Origin: Sycon ciliatum
Taxonomy: Eukaryota > Porifera > Calcarea > Leucosolenida > Sycettidae
Assembly (NCBI RefSeq): GCF_964019385.1
Contig: NC_088655.1
Location: 4,426,764 to 4,490,763 of the forward strand
Reading direction: 5' to 3'
DNA length: 64,000 bases
Part shown: in pieces, positions 51,525-62,507 of the stretch
Layout: each line of letters starts with the position of its first letter
Numbering within the stretch: the stretch's first letter is position 1
Translations under genes and position numbers: made by a program
Notes under the pieces: generated by a model
Databases searched by the model: none
What the model saw: only the letters and a program-made list of their open reading frames with translations
Told to the model about the DNA's origin: nothing

Positions 51525-51653
51525 CTGATGTTATCAACCAGTGTACAGATAATGGTCCGCATGACTGTCCTGAGGGCAACAGTTCTTGTATTGACACAAT
51601 TGGATCATACTATTGTCGCTGTTTGGATCCTTACTATGGAGAGCGTTGTCAAT
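51525..51653 (+). CDS. Exon 9 seen: calcium-binding EGF-like domain
   Basis: The acceptor is tgccccaacaccag|ctgatg and the donor CAAT|GTAAGT; phase 1-1, 129 bp. The 43 residues contain six Cys in EGF spacing. They carry D-V-I-N-Q-C at the start and C-I-D-T-I-G-S-Y-Y-C in the centre, the Ca-binding and hydroxylation consensus. It shares the 'HDCPE' block with the first EGF exon. It closes the second A-Bn-EGF block. Confidence 0.87.
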
Positions 51654-52602
51654 GTAAGTTCTTGACTCCCTTTGGCCTACTCAGATTGATTTGTGCGAAA
51701 TGGTCAAATTTGCGAAAATGATCAAAAATGGCCATCCACGGCATTACATGCAACGTGACTTGACTTGAAATCAGGCTGGCCATACCAGGGATGAGTTTAT
51801 TGCACATTTTTGAATATAAGTTTATGCTATGCAAGTTCACAATTGTGTAGCAGTCTTTGATTTTGATTAGCATTTTTCTTTTGTACCTGCACCACATATA
51901 CTGTACTGTATGCATGTTACTCTTGACAGTTCAGGCTACGCATGGCTACGCATGGCTACGCATGGCTACGCACGGCTATGCATGGCTACGCATGGCTACG
52001 CATGGACAGTCTGCATGTATTGTAACTTTCTACGAGTTACGATGACTTTTGAGTAGCAGTAGATCGATTTTGCATCTCAAACTCCAATGCGATACAGGGT
52101 ATATTTATTCCTGGTCCATACAGCTGCACCATGCGCGTAGCACCGTCGTTGGACGTGGTCCGGCCGGAGGGAGTCTCCCCCGTGAGCCTTTTGAAACTAG
52201 GGCACAAAGTCCTGCATTCTGGGCACTTTTGGCATTGAATGGTCCTGCCGAAGCCGGACCGGCCGGACCGGCTGCACATGCCACTGACTGAAACACAAAC
52301 ACGTTGCTTGTGTTTACATGAGAGTTATCGGCCTGCGTTGAGAAGCAACTCAACATGTCTAACTCACATGCACATTCGCAGCATAACACCTGCTTGAATC
52401 CAGCTTGAGCTGATTGCTATGCACTTACAACTAAAGCCAAGGATTTCATCATAGAAGCAAGCAATTAAAATTGGTCTGAAGACTATAATATTATGGTTTT
52501 CTTGCACTCATTATCCAATGCATGTGATTAGGGGTTAGGAAGGGTTGGACATCTTGATTCTGATTGTTTGCTCAACTTCCTATTTTCTGTTTTCCTCAAC
52601 AG
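51654..52602 (+). other. Intron with a 10-bp minisatellite
   Basis: catggctacg is repeated about seven times at 51936-52007. A ggccggaccggc palindrome at about 52250-52270 resembles 4920-4945. No gene. Confidence 0.6.
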
Positions 52603-52626
52603 TCACAAGAGAAGCTTCTCACAAAG
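52603..52626 (+). CDS. Possible 24-nt linker micro-exon
   Basis: The acceptor is tttcctcaacag|tcacaag and the donor AAAG|GTACGT; phase 1-1, encoding T-R-E-A-S-H-K between split codons. Good splice sites and the conserved phase support it. Its size means it could be chance. Confidence 0.4.
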
Positions 52627-52859
52627 GTACGTACACGACCGCTACGTTATGGTTTGGCTATTTGGTGTAGTTTGTCAAGTGGTGACATATAGTAGTGTGC
52701 GCGTGAGTCTGTGTATGTTTGTATGTGTTTGTACGGTCATGTGTGTGTTAAGTTAAAGTGGTTGTGTGTACGCATTACTGTGTGTGTGTATGCCTGTGTT
52801 GTTTTGTGGGGGGGGGGGGGGGAGGGGTATTGGGAGGGGGGCGCATGCATATGCATTTT

Positions 52860-53286
52860 TGAATTCGCTAGGAAAATAAGGGGATAAAGAGACGAAGAAG
52901 ACATATTTGATGACTCGGCTGAAGAGCATTTGAACCACACAGGCTGTCGTACTGCCCACGCAAAGTCCTATAGAGAAGGCGACCGTCACGATCGACTACT
53001 GTTTAGAAAATAGCCAGGCAGCAGAGAGGAAGAGAGATGAGCTTGCAAAAGCAAGAGAGTCGAGCCCGAACAAAAATATTTGTCACCAGCGTCGAGAGCA
53101 GCGACGAAGAGGACCGAAAAAAGTAGGAACCCTTCCTTGGACAATAAATTCCTTATAGCTAGTTGTCATTCTATACCTTACCGTCCATCGTACCAAGTTT
53201 TATCACTTCAAGTGCACGCGTTCATGTCCAAAGTCTAAGTTCAAATTGTCGAAAGATAAGCGACAATATTGCTGACGCGGACCAAG
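52860..53286 (-). mobile_element. Fragment of the 15346-type TIR element
   Basis: In reverse complement it matches 15346-15770 (the same TIR and 'tttgcaagctcatctctctt'). The TIR end is followed by TA at 53287-53288. The other end is missing. Confidence 0.8.
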
Positions 53287-53312
53287 TAATTATGCTGGAA
53301 ATGCTTTTGTTC

Positions 53313-53315
<3 letters not shown>

Positions 53316-53366
<51 letters not shown>

Positions 53367-53392
53367 TTGTGTGTTTGTGTGTGTGTGTTTTC
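53316..53392. repeat. (TG)n microsatellite next to a splice acceptor
   Basis: TG/TTTG run ending about 15 bp before the acceptor of the next exon, so it forms part of the region upstream of the pyrimidine tract. Confidence 0.95.
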
Positions 53393-53407
53393 CCTACATC
53401 TGGACAG

Positions 53408-53713
53408 ATCAGTGGACACGCAGCATAGACAACCCATCAGTGGGCTACCTAATGCCCCAGGGAGTGGTCCGTAGCTGGCGAGGAGCTCAGAGGTTTTGTA
53501 CTGCTCTCGTCAGTAACTCAAGCCTTGCGAATCAGACAGGCAATGCGGATCATAGCATGCTCATTCGAAAATACTCTATGCCCAAACAGTACGAGTACTG
53601 GGCCAGGGATCCTGATGCTGATGGCTGTGCAGTGTTCCGTGCTGGTGCATTCCAATCCAGTCTCCTAGAATACTCCTGCGAGGAAGCTCTGCCATTCATT
53701 TGCGTCCGTTACT
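53408..53713 (+). CDS. Exon 10/11 seen: CTLD-like module A (A3)
   Basis: The acceptor is ctacatctggacag|atcagtgg and the donor TTACT|GTAAGT; phase 1-1, 306 bp. The module starts D-Q-W and has 'W-R-G-A-Q-R-F-C' with Cys at residue 31, exactly as in A1. 'YEYW' is at 62-65, and Cys are at 74, 91 and 99 in 'SCEEALPFICVRY'. The last motif is the classic CTLD ending (C....P-F-I-C). It starts a third A-Bn-EGF block, so the gene should continue to the right. Confidence 0.78.
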
Positions 53714-53811
53714 GTAAGTCTCCCTAAAAAATGAAAGGATTTGCAAATGCCAATTTTAGATTTCACAAAACATTTCAAAGTATTAGGAGCAGAAGGAAGC
53801 AGGTGGCTTAA

Positions 53812-55383
53812 AGTGGAAGTTAACCCTTTGAAGCCCAAGAACGAGTACACTTGTCCCTAGTGATTTCTCAAGGACGAGTATACTCGTCCAAACGCGCACT
53901 GTCTACGCATTGAGCATAGATCACTTTACCAAGCTTCGTATCTCTGTTGTCCTTTCTTTGATTTTCACAAACGATAGCTTGTTGGAAACGTAAGGAAAAG
54001 ACCTTTCCAGCGGTGTGTCACTTGTGGCAGCGCAATGTGAAATACCTGAGCGGCAAAGACCGAAACGCGGCTGCATACTTCGAAAGTTGAGAGTTTTGAA
54101 ATTTTCGAGCAGAACACTCGTGCGTATGAGGTTTCCCCATGACTCATAACAGTGCAGCCCATGCGCGATGGGTACCAAGATGATCGCTTGAGCTTCAGCA
54201 GCACGAAGAAGTTTGAATCGTTGTTTTGTGCTGAGTAAAAATCAGGAACCGAAGGAAATTGTTGCTGTGGGTGGTGTATCTTGTCCCGGCGCGATAGAGC
54301 TGCACTCAAGGGACCTGGAGGCGCTTCTGTTGCTTCTGCTTAGTGTGTTGTCTTTATCCTTGGATTGAGGAGATAACAAGTTTTCCAGAGAGCTGCAGAT
54401 GAAATTCCTTTGCTGATGAGTGAATTATGCAATTTTGAAATCGACCATCCGTAGTTGCGTGCAATGCTGTGCGAATGCCTGGGAAATCAGAAAACCCAGC
54501 TGGGCTTCAAAGAGTTAAGCTTTTGAGCTTAACTTCCCCTTTTATGCCACAAATTTGATCAAGAAAATCAAATTTTTCACCAGTTGTAGTCTTCGCTGTG
54601 CTGAGTCGAATGGTCTTGGGCCGAGGAAGCTAAGATGCTCCCTTCCTACTTTATTCCCAATCGAACTCGCACACTTCCACCAAAACTGGGTGAGTGCGCC
54701 CTACTAGATGAGGTGTTGTAGGCAAAATTTCACTAAAGCCCCATTTGTTCTTATAAAAGCACGGATGACCACGATCGGACCATATGTTGTAGTCTTTCAG
54801 ACGTCAAGTCAACAGGTTTCTGTCCGAGAAAGCTGCAATGCAGCGTTCGGCCCGTATTACCAATCAAACATAGTTGAATAGGCGAACACGCGCTCATGCG
54901 TGCACAAGTCACCTGGTCATCGTGCCTGCAGGCTACAACTTACAGCCTGTTTGGGCGCGTTCCTGTCACTCGAGTTGAACTCGATGTGAAAGTCGTAGCC
55001 TGCAGGAACGGTGACCAGGTGACTTCCGCACGCATGAGCACGTGACCGCTTACTCAACTATGCTCGATTTGGAATACGGAAGAAACGTTGCATCGCAGGT
55101 TTCTCGGACCAAAACCAGTCGACTCAGCAGCCAACAGACTACAACATATAGCCAATTGCGGTCGTCCTTGCTTTGATAAGAACAAAATGTGCGCTTTTAG
55201 TGACATTTTGCCTACAACACCCCATCCAGTAGGGCGCAGTCACCCAGTTTCGGTGGAAGTGTGCGAGTTCGATTGGGAATAAAGTAGGAAGGGAGTAGCT
55301 CAGCTTCCTCGGACCAAGACCATTCGACTCAGCACAGCGAAGACTACAACTGGTGAAAATTTGATTTAAGGCTTAACTCCCCC
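53812..55383. mobile_element. piggyBac-type fold-back MITE (copy 2) with nested MITE
   Basis: It shares long stretches with 25027-25688 ('caccagttgtagtcttc', 'gagtcgaatggtcttgg', 'ctgcaatgcagcgttc') and the same fold-back layout. The left TTAA is 53808-53811; the right TTAA has decayed to CTAA. A second TTAA MITE sits near its left end. Confidence 0.72.
53824..54514. mobile_element. piggyBac-type MITE with CCCTTTGAAGCCCA ends
   Basis: ccctttgaagccca starts it and tgggcttcaaagag ends it, within TTAA duplications (53820-53823 and 54515-54518). Internal words 'gagtacacttgtccc' and 'gagtatactcgtcc' are near-repeats. No coding capacity. Confidence 0.82.
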
Positions 55384-56820
55384 TAATACTTGGAAAACAA
55401 GTTGTTGCCTTTGAATTTGAACTCGGATGGAGAGCCAAGGATTAATTTATGAAAAGTAAAAGGACCAAGGAACTACAAGTTACACTATAATGTCCCCTAA
55501 CACCACCAGTTGCTAAACAATCATCTCATGCAATAACATTGCACGACACTGACCGTCATTTCTGTAAATTAGAACCTTCCAAGTTAAGCCCTCACCAATG
55601 CTGTACAAAACGTCACTGGACCGTTTGTCAACGGTCGCGCTATTCGACCAATCAGCGTGCAGCTAATGTACCAAAATTCTCAAACTTACCATAATTCCTT
55701 CGTTCATACGGTGTAGTTTCCAAAGATTTTTTATGGACCAACATCTTCATTCGATAGATACCAACAGATCGTCCGCTTCGATTTTTTTCGATTTGATTGC
55801 TGTTGGGCCGAAAATTACCTCCGAATCTGACCTCCACTCGTTTCACTTCAAGGATATCCAGGTGAACGGCATCGCAATTCGGAAGCGGAGAAAGGATAGG
55901 CAGTGAAAAAAAACAACGACGTATTGGTTGTCAAAATCGACTAAGAAAGGAATTCAATAGACTAGTTTCCGTGCTGCGCCCTCGCTACCCGCGCGAGTGC
56001 GAAAGGGATCAAAAGGATTCTTTCTCGACAAAACAAAATAAACAACAACTACGCGCAGTTCAGGTGCTTTCTGCAGAGCAGTACACTGTCATCACTGCAC
56101 TGGCTGTACATACCTTAGGACCATCTCGTTCTTTTCCATGGCATGATTGTCGCTAATGGGAGAACTCAGCCACCTGAAACTTTCATAAGGAAGAAGTAGT
56201 AGGTGAATGAGATCGCCAGAAAATGGAACGACAAGAAGTTACTGTTGCATTCGGGCGCCCATGACGCGACGACAAGATAGGACTGAAACGATCAACGGTC
56301 GGTCTCTACGCAAAGGCCTCGCCAATGCGGGAAAAAAAGGAGAACCTCGACGCAACATAGAGCTCGCAGCATTCTGCTGCAAGAAGACAAGAGAACTACT
56401 CAGACTACAGCGTGGAGACAAAGCAAAAGCTGAGCGAGTTCAAAGAAATAGGGAAACACAGGAAAATGAGTGCGCAACATGATCTTAGCTTGAAGCTCGC
56501 GCGAAGCCACGCGGGGGGGGGGGGGGGCACGTGCGCCTACGGGCAGCGCGGCCAGCCACCATGTTTTGAAAATGGAGGTCAACGCTTTTGAAATCCGTGT
56601 AGACAACGGTGAGGGCTGGAGTTGGAAGGCTGTTGGAGTGCGCATCCAAGATGTGCTAGAGCTGTTAGCCAGTTAGTTGTAGAACGTCAGTACCGTTGGT
56701 GAGTCTCGTGCAATGTTATTGAATGAGCTGATTGTTTAGTAACTGGGGGTGTTAGGGGACATTATAGGGCAACTTGTAGTTCCTTAGTCCTTTTTCTTTG
56801 AATTTGGTGATTATGCTGGC
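55384..56820. other. Unassigned stretch with dispersed repeats
   Basis: It holds the forward motif gaactcggatggagagccaa at 55429-55448 with its ~140-bp follow-on, and an inverted counterpart at 56650-56800. A G-run is at 56511-56526. Short Arg/Lys-rich frames (e.g. 56207-56482) have no recognisable domain. I see no supported gene. Confidence 0.4.
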
Positions 56821-56850
56821 ACTTTTTTTTTTTTTTTTTTTTTTTTTTTT
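56821..56850. repeat. Poly(T), likely the poly(A) tail of the minus-strand LINE
   Basis: A T run of about 28 lies 345 bp beyond the ORF2 stop codon, in the position of a 3' tail. Confidence 0.5.
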
Positions 56851-57193
56851 ATTGGGAACACAGCCCTACAAAGAGACATGTGGAGACAAACACAAGACAA
56901 GACACAGGGGATGTAGGGACGACGTGCCGATGTACAGGGAGCAACTCGACCGACCAGGGGTCTCGGCGTTAGCGTTGCAACCTGGCATCGAAAAAAAGGG
57001 GGGGTGCATGGTCAGGTAGCAAAAATAATAATTTGGTGCGAGAAAGGGGCGCTAGTATTGCACCAAATAATAATTATAAATACGTGTAATGACTAAACCA
57101 GAAGGGAAAATGAAGAAAGAGAACAATAATCATAACAAGCAAGTAGTAGTAGAGAGGTAAATACTAAATGGGTCTCAAATCTCAATATCATCG

Positions 57194-60088
57194 TCACAGA
57201 TACTGTGTGGACCACAGCCATCTCTTTCGGATTAGATCCTTACATACGTTGACCTTGAAGGTTTGGAGGCGTCTTGAATGAGGCTCGTGAAGCAGGAGGT
57301 CCGCAGGCAGGTTGTTCCAGGGTGTGATGGCGAAGAAGGGGAAGGATCGCAGGAGGTAGTCAGGGGCTGTGCGAGGGGGTGTCCACTTCAGCTGAAAGGC
57401 ATGGTGCGTCTGACGTTTTTGCCGTGTGCACATGCTAGCTATGGCAGGGGGCTTGGTTGGTGGCAGCATGGCCTTTACCTGGGGAGGCCCTGGAATGTAG
57501 TGCAGCTTGAACAAGTATGACAGGGCTGCCACCATCCGACGAAGCTGAAGACTTTGGAGGATGGTTCCAGGTCCCAGGAAATGCAGGGCACGTTGCTGAA
57601 CCTTGTCCAGCTGGGCCATGTTAGTTGCGGCTGCGCTCGACCAGGCCAGTGCCAGTGGGGCATATTCAAGTAGGGGTCGCACGAATCCCTTGTAGACCGT
57701 CACTCGACCATGGTCGTCCAGGATGGGTGCTGCCTTTCGTAGGAAACCCAGCCTTTGGGAGGCGCGCAGTGCAACACTGCGAGTGTGCGCTCTGTAGGAG
57801 AGAGTAGGGTCGAGCATGACTCCCAGCAGCTTCAGGGTATCTGTCTCCTGGAGTGCTTCACCTCCAAAGGTGACTGGTGGAGTGCAGGGGGGAACGTGCT
57901 TGCGATGTAGAGTCATGCGCTGTGTCTTGGCTGGCTCAAAACAGATACGCCACTTGCGGCCCCACTCCTCAAGACTGTTGAGGGACCCTTGGAGGGAGGC
58001 GGTGGACTGTTGGAGATCGTCAGTTGGCTGTACTAAGCTGTAGAGTGTGGTGTCGTCTGCAAAGCTGCTCAGCTGCGTTCCTGGAGTTAAACATTGTTCA
58101 ATGTCACAGGTGTATAGAAGGAAGAGGCTGGGTCCTAGGATGCTGCCTTGGGGGACACCAGCCTGGATGGGTTGAGCATTTGACGTCTGGCCTCCAACCA
58201 CAACGCGGATGTTTCGGTTGGTGAGGTAGTCCTGTAGCCATACAAGCAGGCGTCCGTCGACGCCGGCCTGCTTTGCTTTGTACAGCACTCCTGTGTGCGA
58301 TACCCGGTCAAACGCACCGGCAATATCCACGGCGAGGACCTGGACACAACCGCCAGTACTTATGATGTGGACCCATTCATGTTGGAGAGCCGTTAAGATA
58401 TCTGCGGTTCCTCTACCACGTCGGAATCCAAACTGGCTGTTTGGCAACACCTCATGCTTCTCTAGGTAGTTAACCAGTTGCGTGTTTACAATGCCCTCCA
58501 TGATTTTCGACATGATCGTTAGCAGTGATATTGGTCGGTAGTTAGTTGCCAAAGATCTGGAGGACCGTTTGTGAACTGGGACTACATGGGCAAGTTTCCA
58601 TGCCCCAGGTTGCACACCGGCTAAGAAGCAGAGGGCGAAGAGCTTTGCCAGTGGGTCTGCAAGTTCAGATGAGCACATCTTGAGCACACGAGCAGAGATG
58701 CCATCCGGTCCAGTTGCTTTTGATACAGCCAAGTTCGCCAAGTGCCGTTTGACCGTTGCTGCGCGGAAGTGAATGTGCTTTAGCGTGGCATAGGCAGGTC
58801 GTTGCAGGTCAGGCAGGTCAGCAGCACAGAGGTCGTTATTGCCAAGGCTACACTTGTTCGCAAAATGCGCTGCAAAGCACTCGGCTTTCTCACGAGAAGA
58901 GTGGAACTCTTGTCCTGCAGGGTTGGTCAGCAGGGGGATGTCAGAGCAACGTCCCTTGCCTGCTGCGCTCTTGATGGTTGACCACCACTCTTTGTCCCGG
59001 AGGGAACCTGCAGTAAGCTTGTTGCGAATTCTACGTTGATGTGCTAATCGCGCTGCATGACACGCTTCCACTTCGTGGTTAACAGTTGTGATGTACTGGA
59101 CCTTGTGGTTATCGTTGCGGGGATTGCGTCGCCACAGCTTCCATGCCCGCTCCTTGGCATGATTGGCGTTAGAACAGTCCGGTGTCCACCATACAGGGTT
59201 GGATTGGTGCACCACAAGCTCTTTGGATGGTATGAACTGTTTCATTCCATGCATGATGACATCAGTTACGCGCTGACAGGACTGCTCCGCACACCCATGG
59301 ATCTTGGCGGGCCAGTCTATGTTGCGGAGGTAGGCTCTCAGGCGGTGCCAGTCAGCAAGGGCGTATTTCCAAACCTGTCGAACAGCAGGATCTCCGCGTC
59401 GTGGATGCTGTTGGAGAAACTCGGCAATGATAACGGCATGATCAGATCGTCCAAGTGGTGCATAGGCGGTGGTGCATACGGGGTGTGGGAAATCGGAGAC
59501 GATAAGATCGAGAGTATTGTTGCCGCGGGTTGGCTGGGTGACATGCTGGACAAGATGATGTGCTGCGCAGACTTCCTCCAGGCATTCACCGGCTCGGGTA
59601 GTCTTGCTACTCTGTAGCCAGGCTGAATTATGCACGTTGAAGTCCCCTGCAATTATCACATTGCTGCCAAGACGGCGGACATCATCCAAAGTGTCGTCTA
59701 GGTAGTCCATCAGGCTGGTGTCTGTCTCTGCACAAGAGCCAGGCCGGTAGAGCGCACCCAGAACAGTCTTTGTTCCGGAGTGCATTGCCAGGGAAATCCA
59801 TAAGAGCTCGTGATCACGGCAATCTATATCGTCGTGGTGGGTAATGGATAGTTCACTCCTAGCCCACACTGCCACACCGCCACCATGGGCATCTCGATCC
59901 TTCCTTATAGGGGGTGAGTATCCTGGGATGGTCAACTCATGGGAGGAATTATCTGAGCAGAGCTTCGTTTCTGTTACTATTGCCACGTCTACATTATACT
60001 GCAGGATTGCATGCTGCAGGGCACCTATCTTGTTGCTCAGGCTGAATGCATTAGTCACTAGCAGTCGCAGAGGTCAGGAATCCATCAT
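57194..60088 (-). CDS. LINE ORF2: AP endonuclease and reverse transcriptase (one nonsense codon)
   Basis: The open stretch from 60073 to 57194 encodes an AP-type endonuclease, then RT. Numbering codons from 60058, TET is at 29-31, GDFN at 138-141 and SDH at 205-207. The RT has 'GFRRGRGTADIL', 'VDIAGAFDRVSH', 'GVPQGSILGPSLF' and the FADD box at 666-669. The C-terminal end includes 'NNLPADLLLHEPHSR'. About 950 residues is normal for CR1/L2-type ORF2. The likely start ATG at 60088 overlaps the ORF1 stop as ATGA, but its fifth codon is TGA (60076-60074). Apart from that, no stop is seen. The enzyme nicks target DNA and copies the LINE RNA. A truncated sister is at 34747. Confidence 0.92.
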
Positions 60089-61245
60089 TGGGCATGAGAG
60101 GACTGGGCATCCTGCTGGGGTGGCTGCGCATCATGCTGGTCATGTTGTGGCGCAGATCCGTTTGATCTCTTCAGGTCTCCAGCCTCTGGTGGGGAGAGGT
60201 GGGAGTTTCTCCGTTTTTGGCCACTGTGTAGTGGAGTGGAGATGAAGTCTGCCGGTGGTGGTGGCGGCGGTGGTGGTGGCGGCGGGGAGGAGGAGGACGT
60301 TGAACCCGGCTGCTGTTGTTGCTGTTGCTGTTTAGTCAGAACACTGGCAGAGGTGCTGTTTCTGCTGCTGTGGCTGCGACTGCTGGTGCTGCCCTCAGAG
60401 CTGGTTTCTAAGAACCTCCATGGCCTGCAGTATACGGGCCTTGGCCAGAAGTTGGGCGCTGTCACTGTGGAGAGTGAAGTGGCATCGATGGTCACTCTTG
60501 CGGAAGCACGCCCACTTTCTGACAGCCATATACTGCAGGTGTGGACAGGAATGGAGGCGCCCAGAAACTCACTCCTGGTTTTGATAAATTGCCTGAAGTG
60601 GCTCTCAGTGCTATCTGTGGCGATATTGCCCACATACACCACAGCACGCTTGTTTTTGGGTCGTTCTGAGGAGACAAGCTTCCATGAGTCATCCTCAATA
60701 ACATGGAAGATTGGCTTGGATTCTGTCACATCTGTCTGGGACTTGGTGGGGATGGCATCTTGGTCGCCATCCCCTTCACACTCGTCACTGCTAAGGGAGA
60801 TGTTGCAGGGGACGCTGCCATCCTCTTCACACTCGTCACCGCTACGGGAAATGTTGCTGGGGACGCTACGGCACATCGTGGTGTCATGCTTTCGAGTACA
60901 TGTACCTGTACCCGCACTGCCTGCTTTGGTACGCCTACGCGAAGGTTGATCCGCACCCGTACCCTGCTGTGTTTGAACTGGCCTTGGGGTAGCTTTTCGC
61001 AAGGCAATGGCGGATTCTCGGAGAGACACTAACTCTTCATTCACATCTTTGAGCTGCCTTGACAGCTCGTCAACCCGTTTGTTTAGGCGCGTCTCCCGAT
61101 CAGCCGATTCCGAGACAAATGCGGCCAGTGTTTTCAGGATTTCTACTACAGATACCTCAATGCCCGGCAACGACGCCATCAGCCTCAGCTCTTCATCACT
61201 CAGGGCAGTCGCGCGAGTGTTTGTTCTCGTGGTGGCCCCAGGCAT
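60085..61245 (-). CDS. LINE ORF1: coiled-coil RNA-binding protein
   Basis: ATG at 61245, 386 residues. An N-terminal coiled coil spans about residues 25-80 ('NKRVDELSRQLKDVNEELVS'). A polar Ser/Asp/Glu linker follows, then an RRM-like segment (about 190-280) with 'RAVVYVGNI' as a possible RNP2 strand. The end is a low-complexity tail with Gln8 and Pro12 runs. LINE ORF1 proteins of this kind trimerise and coat the element RNA. It ends one base before the ORF2 ATG is read out (ATGA overlap). A diverged relative is at 36310-37025. Confidence 0.88.
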   Translation of the reverse strand: MPGATTRTNTRATALSDEELRLMASLPGIEVSVVEILKTLAAFVSESADRETRLNKRVDELSRQLKDVNEELVSLRESAIALRKATPRPVQTQQGTGADQPSRRRTKAGSAGTGTCTRKHDTTMCRSVPSNISRSGDECEEDGSVPCNISLSSDECEGDGDQDAIPTKSQTDVTESKPIFHVIEDDSWKLVSSERPKNKRAVVYVGNIATDSTESHFRQFIKTRSEFLGASIPVHTCSIWLSESGRASARVTIDATSLSTVTAPNFWPRPVYCRPWRFLETSSEGSTSSRSHSSRNSTSASVLTKQQQQQQQPGSTSSSSPPPPPPPPPPPADFISTPLHSGQKRRNSHLSPPEAGDLKRSNGSAPQHDQHDAQPPQQDAQSSHAQ

Positions 61246-61394
61246 GGCGGAGGTCACCAATTTCTACGAGCACTAAATTTTGCATGGGAACTCAATTTGT
61301 AGGTTTGTAACCTGACTTGCACCCCGTGGAAATGTTGTTCCCCACTGCAACAGCATGTACCTGTACACATGATGTTCCCGGTCTAATCAAAAGA
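61246..61394 (-). other. Probable 5' UTR of the LINE
   Basis: Non-coding sequence just upstream of ORF1. The 5' end of the LINE is not defined, and a different repeat begins at about 61395. Confidence 0.35.
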
Positions 61395-62436
61395 CTATCT
61401 ACTACATCCTCCGTTAACAAAAACTTCGTGATGGATTTTGATGGATATGAAAACGCTTAGAACAGGTCAAGAACAGTTTGTATCGACTGCAAATCACTGG
61501 ACGAATGTGACTCAGCCTATATACAGCGTCTTCACAAGATAAACTGTTGGCGAAATGATCAGAGAGTTCAGTTTGCGTCGCTTTCGCTCGACTCAGTTTT
61601 GACCCTGCGTCGCTGTCATCATCTGCTGCACGCGAGTCGGTCATCTCTCGAGTCGTTGGTCAGCTTGTTTCAGCCTTGCCTCGGCTTTTTTTATCACACT
61701 CCGCTAACCTTGATGTTGCCGTCGTTCAAGTAAGTTGGCTTTCAAGCTGAGTGATCCGCCGCGATGGCAATTACTCATTTCCACCAGGGAGTCGTAAAAA
61801 TATGTTATGACTCCCTGGTTCATCTTCGCTCTCCAGAACTCCGCGAAACGAGGAGTAAAGGCACAGCCAAACTGATTACATTTTCTCTGATGGATACCCC
61901 TGGCAGCACTGACCGGCAGCGGCTAGCAAGTCCAGTCGCCTTTCTTCAGCCATGAAACTCGGATCGGACTGCAGACTTCTGAAAGAATGCATGGTCATCA
62001 GCATTCGAATCTTGGCTTTGCGCAGGTTGAACAAGAACTTGAGTTCAGAGTTATTTTCATTGAGCCGTGCGATCGGAGCAGCTCCTTGTTCACTCGCTCA
62101 TTGTGTGGGCTCACTGTTCCGTTTCATCGCTCTCTATCCCTCTTCAACTTACTCAGTGCTAGAGTAGTGGAGAGGCGAAGCAGTGCAATATTCATTCGGA
62201 GAAGTGGTATTTCAGTTTCGCCCGCCATGACTGTCACCTATGTTTCCACAGCGCAACCATTGATTCCGATCGGCTTTTTGTGAAAGACCACTTTCCTTGA
62301 ATCGTACCTCTTTCATGGCATGCCAGGGAAGGCCAAGAAAGTGATTGCGACTCATTTCACGGCAGCTTGTGCGCAAACCAGCCCCTCAAAAATTCATCAT
62401 GAAGTTGTTGTTAACGGAGGAAGTAGCAAGAATGCT
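61395..62436. mobile_element. TIR element, ~1.04 kb
   Basis: The left end (ctactacatcctccgttaac) and the right end (gttaacggaggaagtag) are inverted repeats with a few differences, extending over ~40 bp. A related end lies at 12590-12745. The target duplication is not evident and no transposase is recognised. Confidence 0.55.
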
Positions 62437-62507
62437 TTAGTGAGTCCGCCATATGCGCCAACCTGCTCTAGGCTGTGTCTGCTGTTAGCCACACTGTACC
62501 TGTTAGA

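Noticed and set aside
54413-54440. CTGATGA...GAAA on the plus strand inside a MITE
   Set aside because: The intervening 17 bases cannot form stem II, and no stem I pairing exists.
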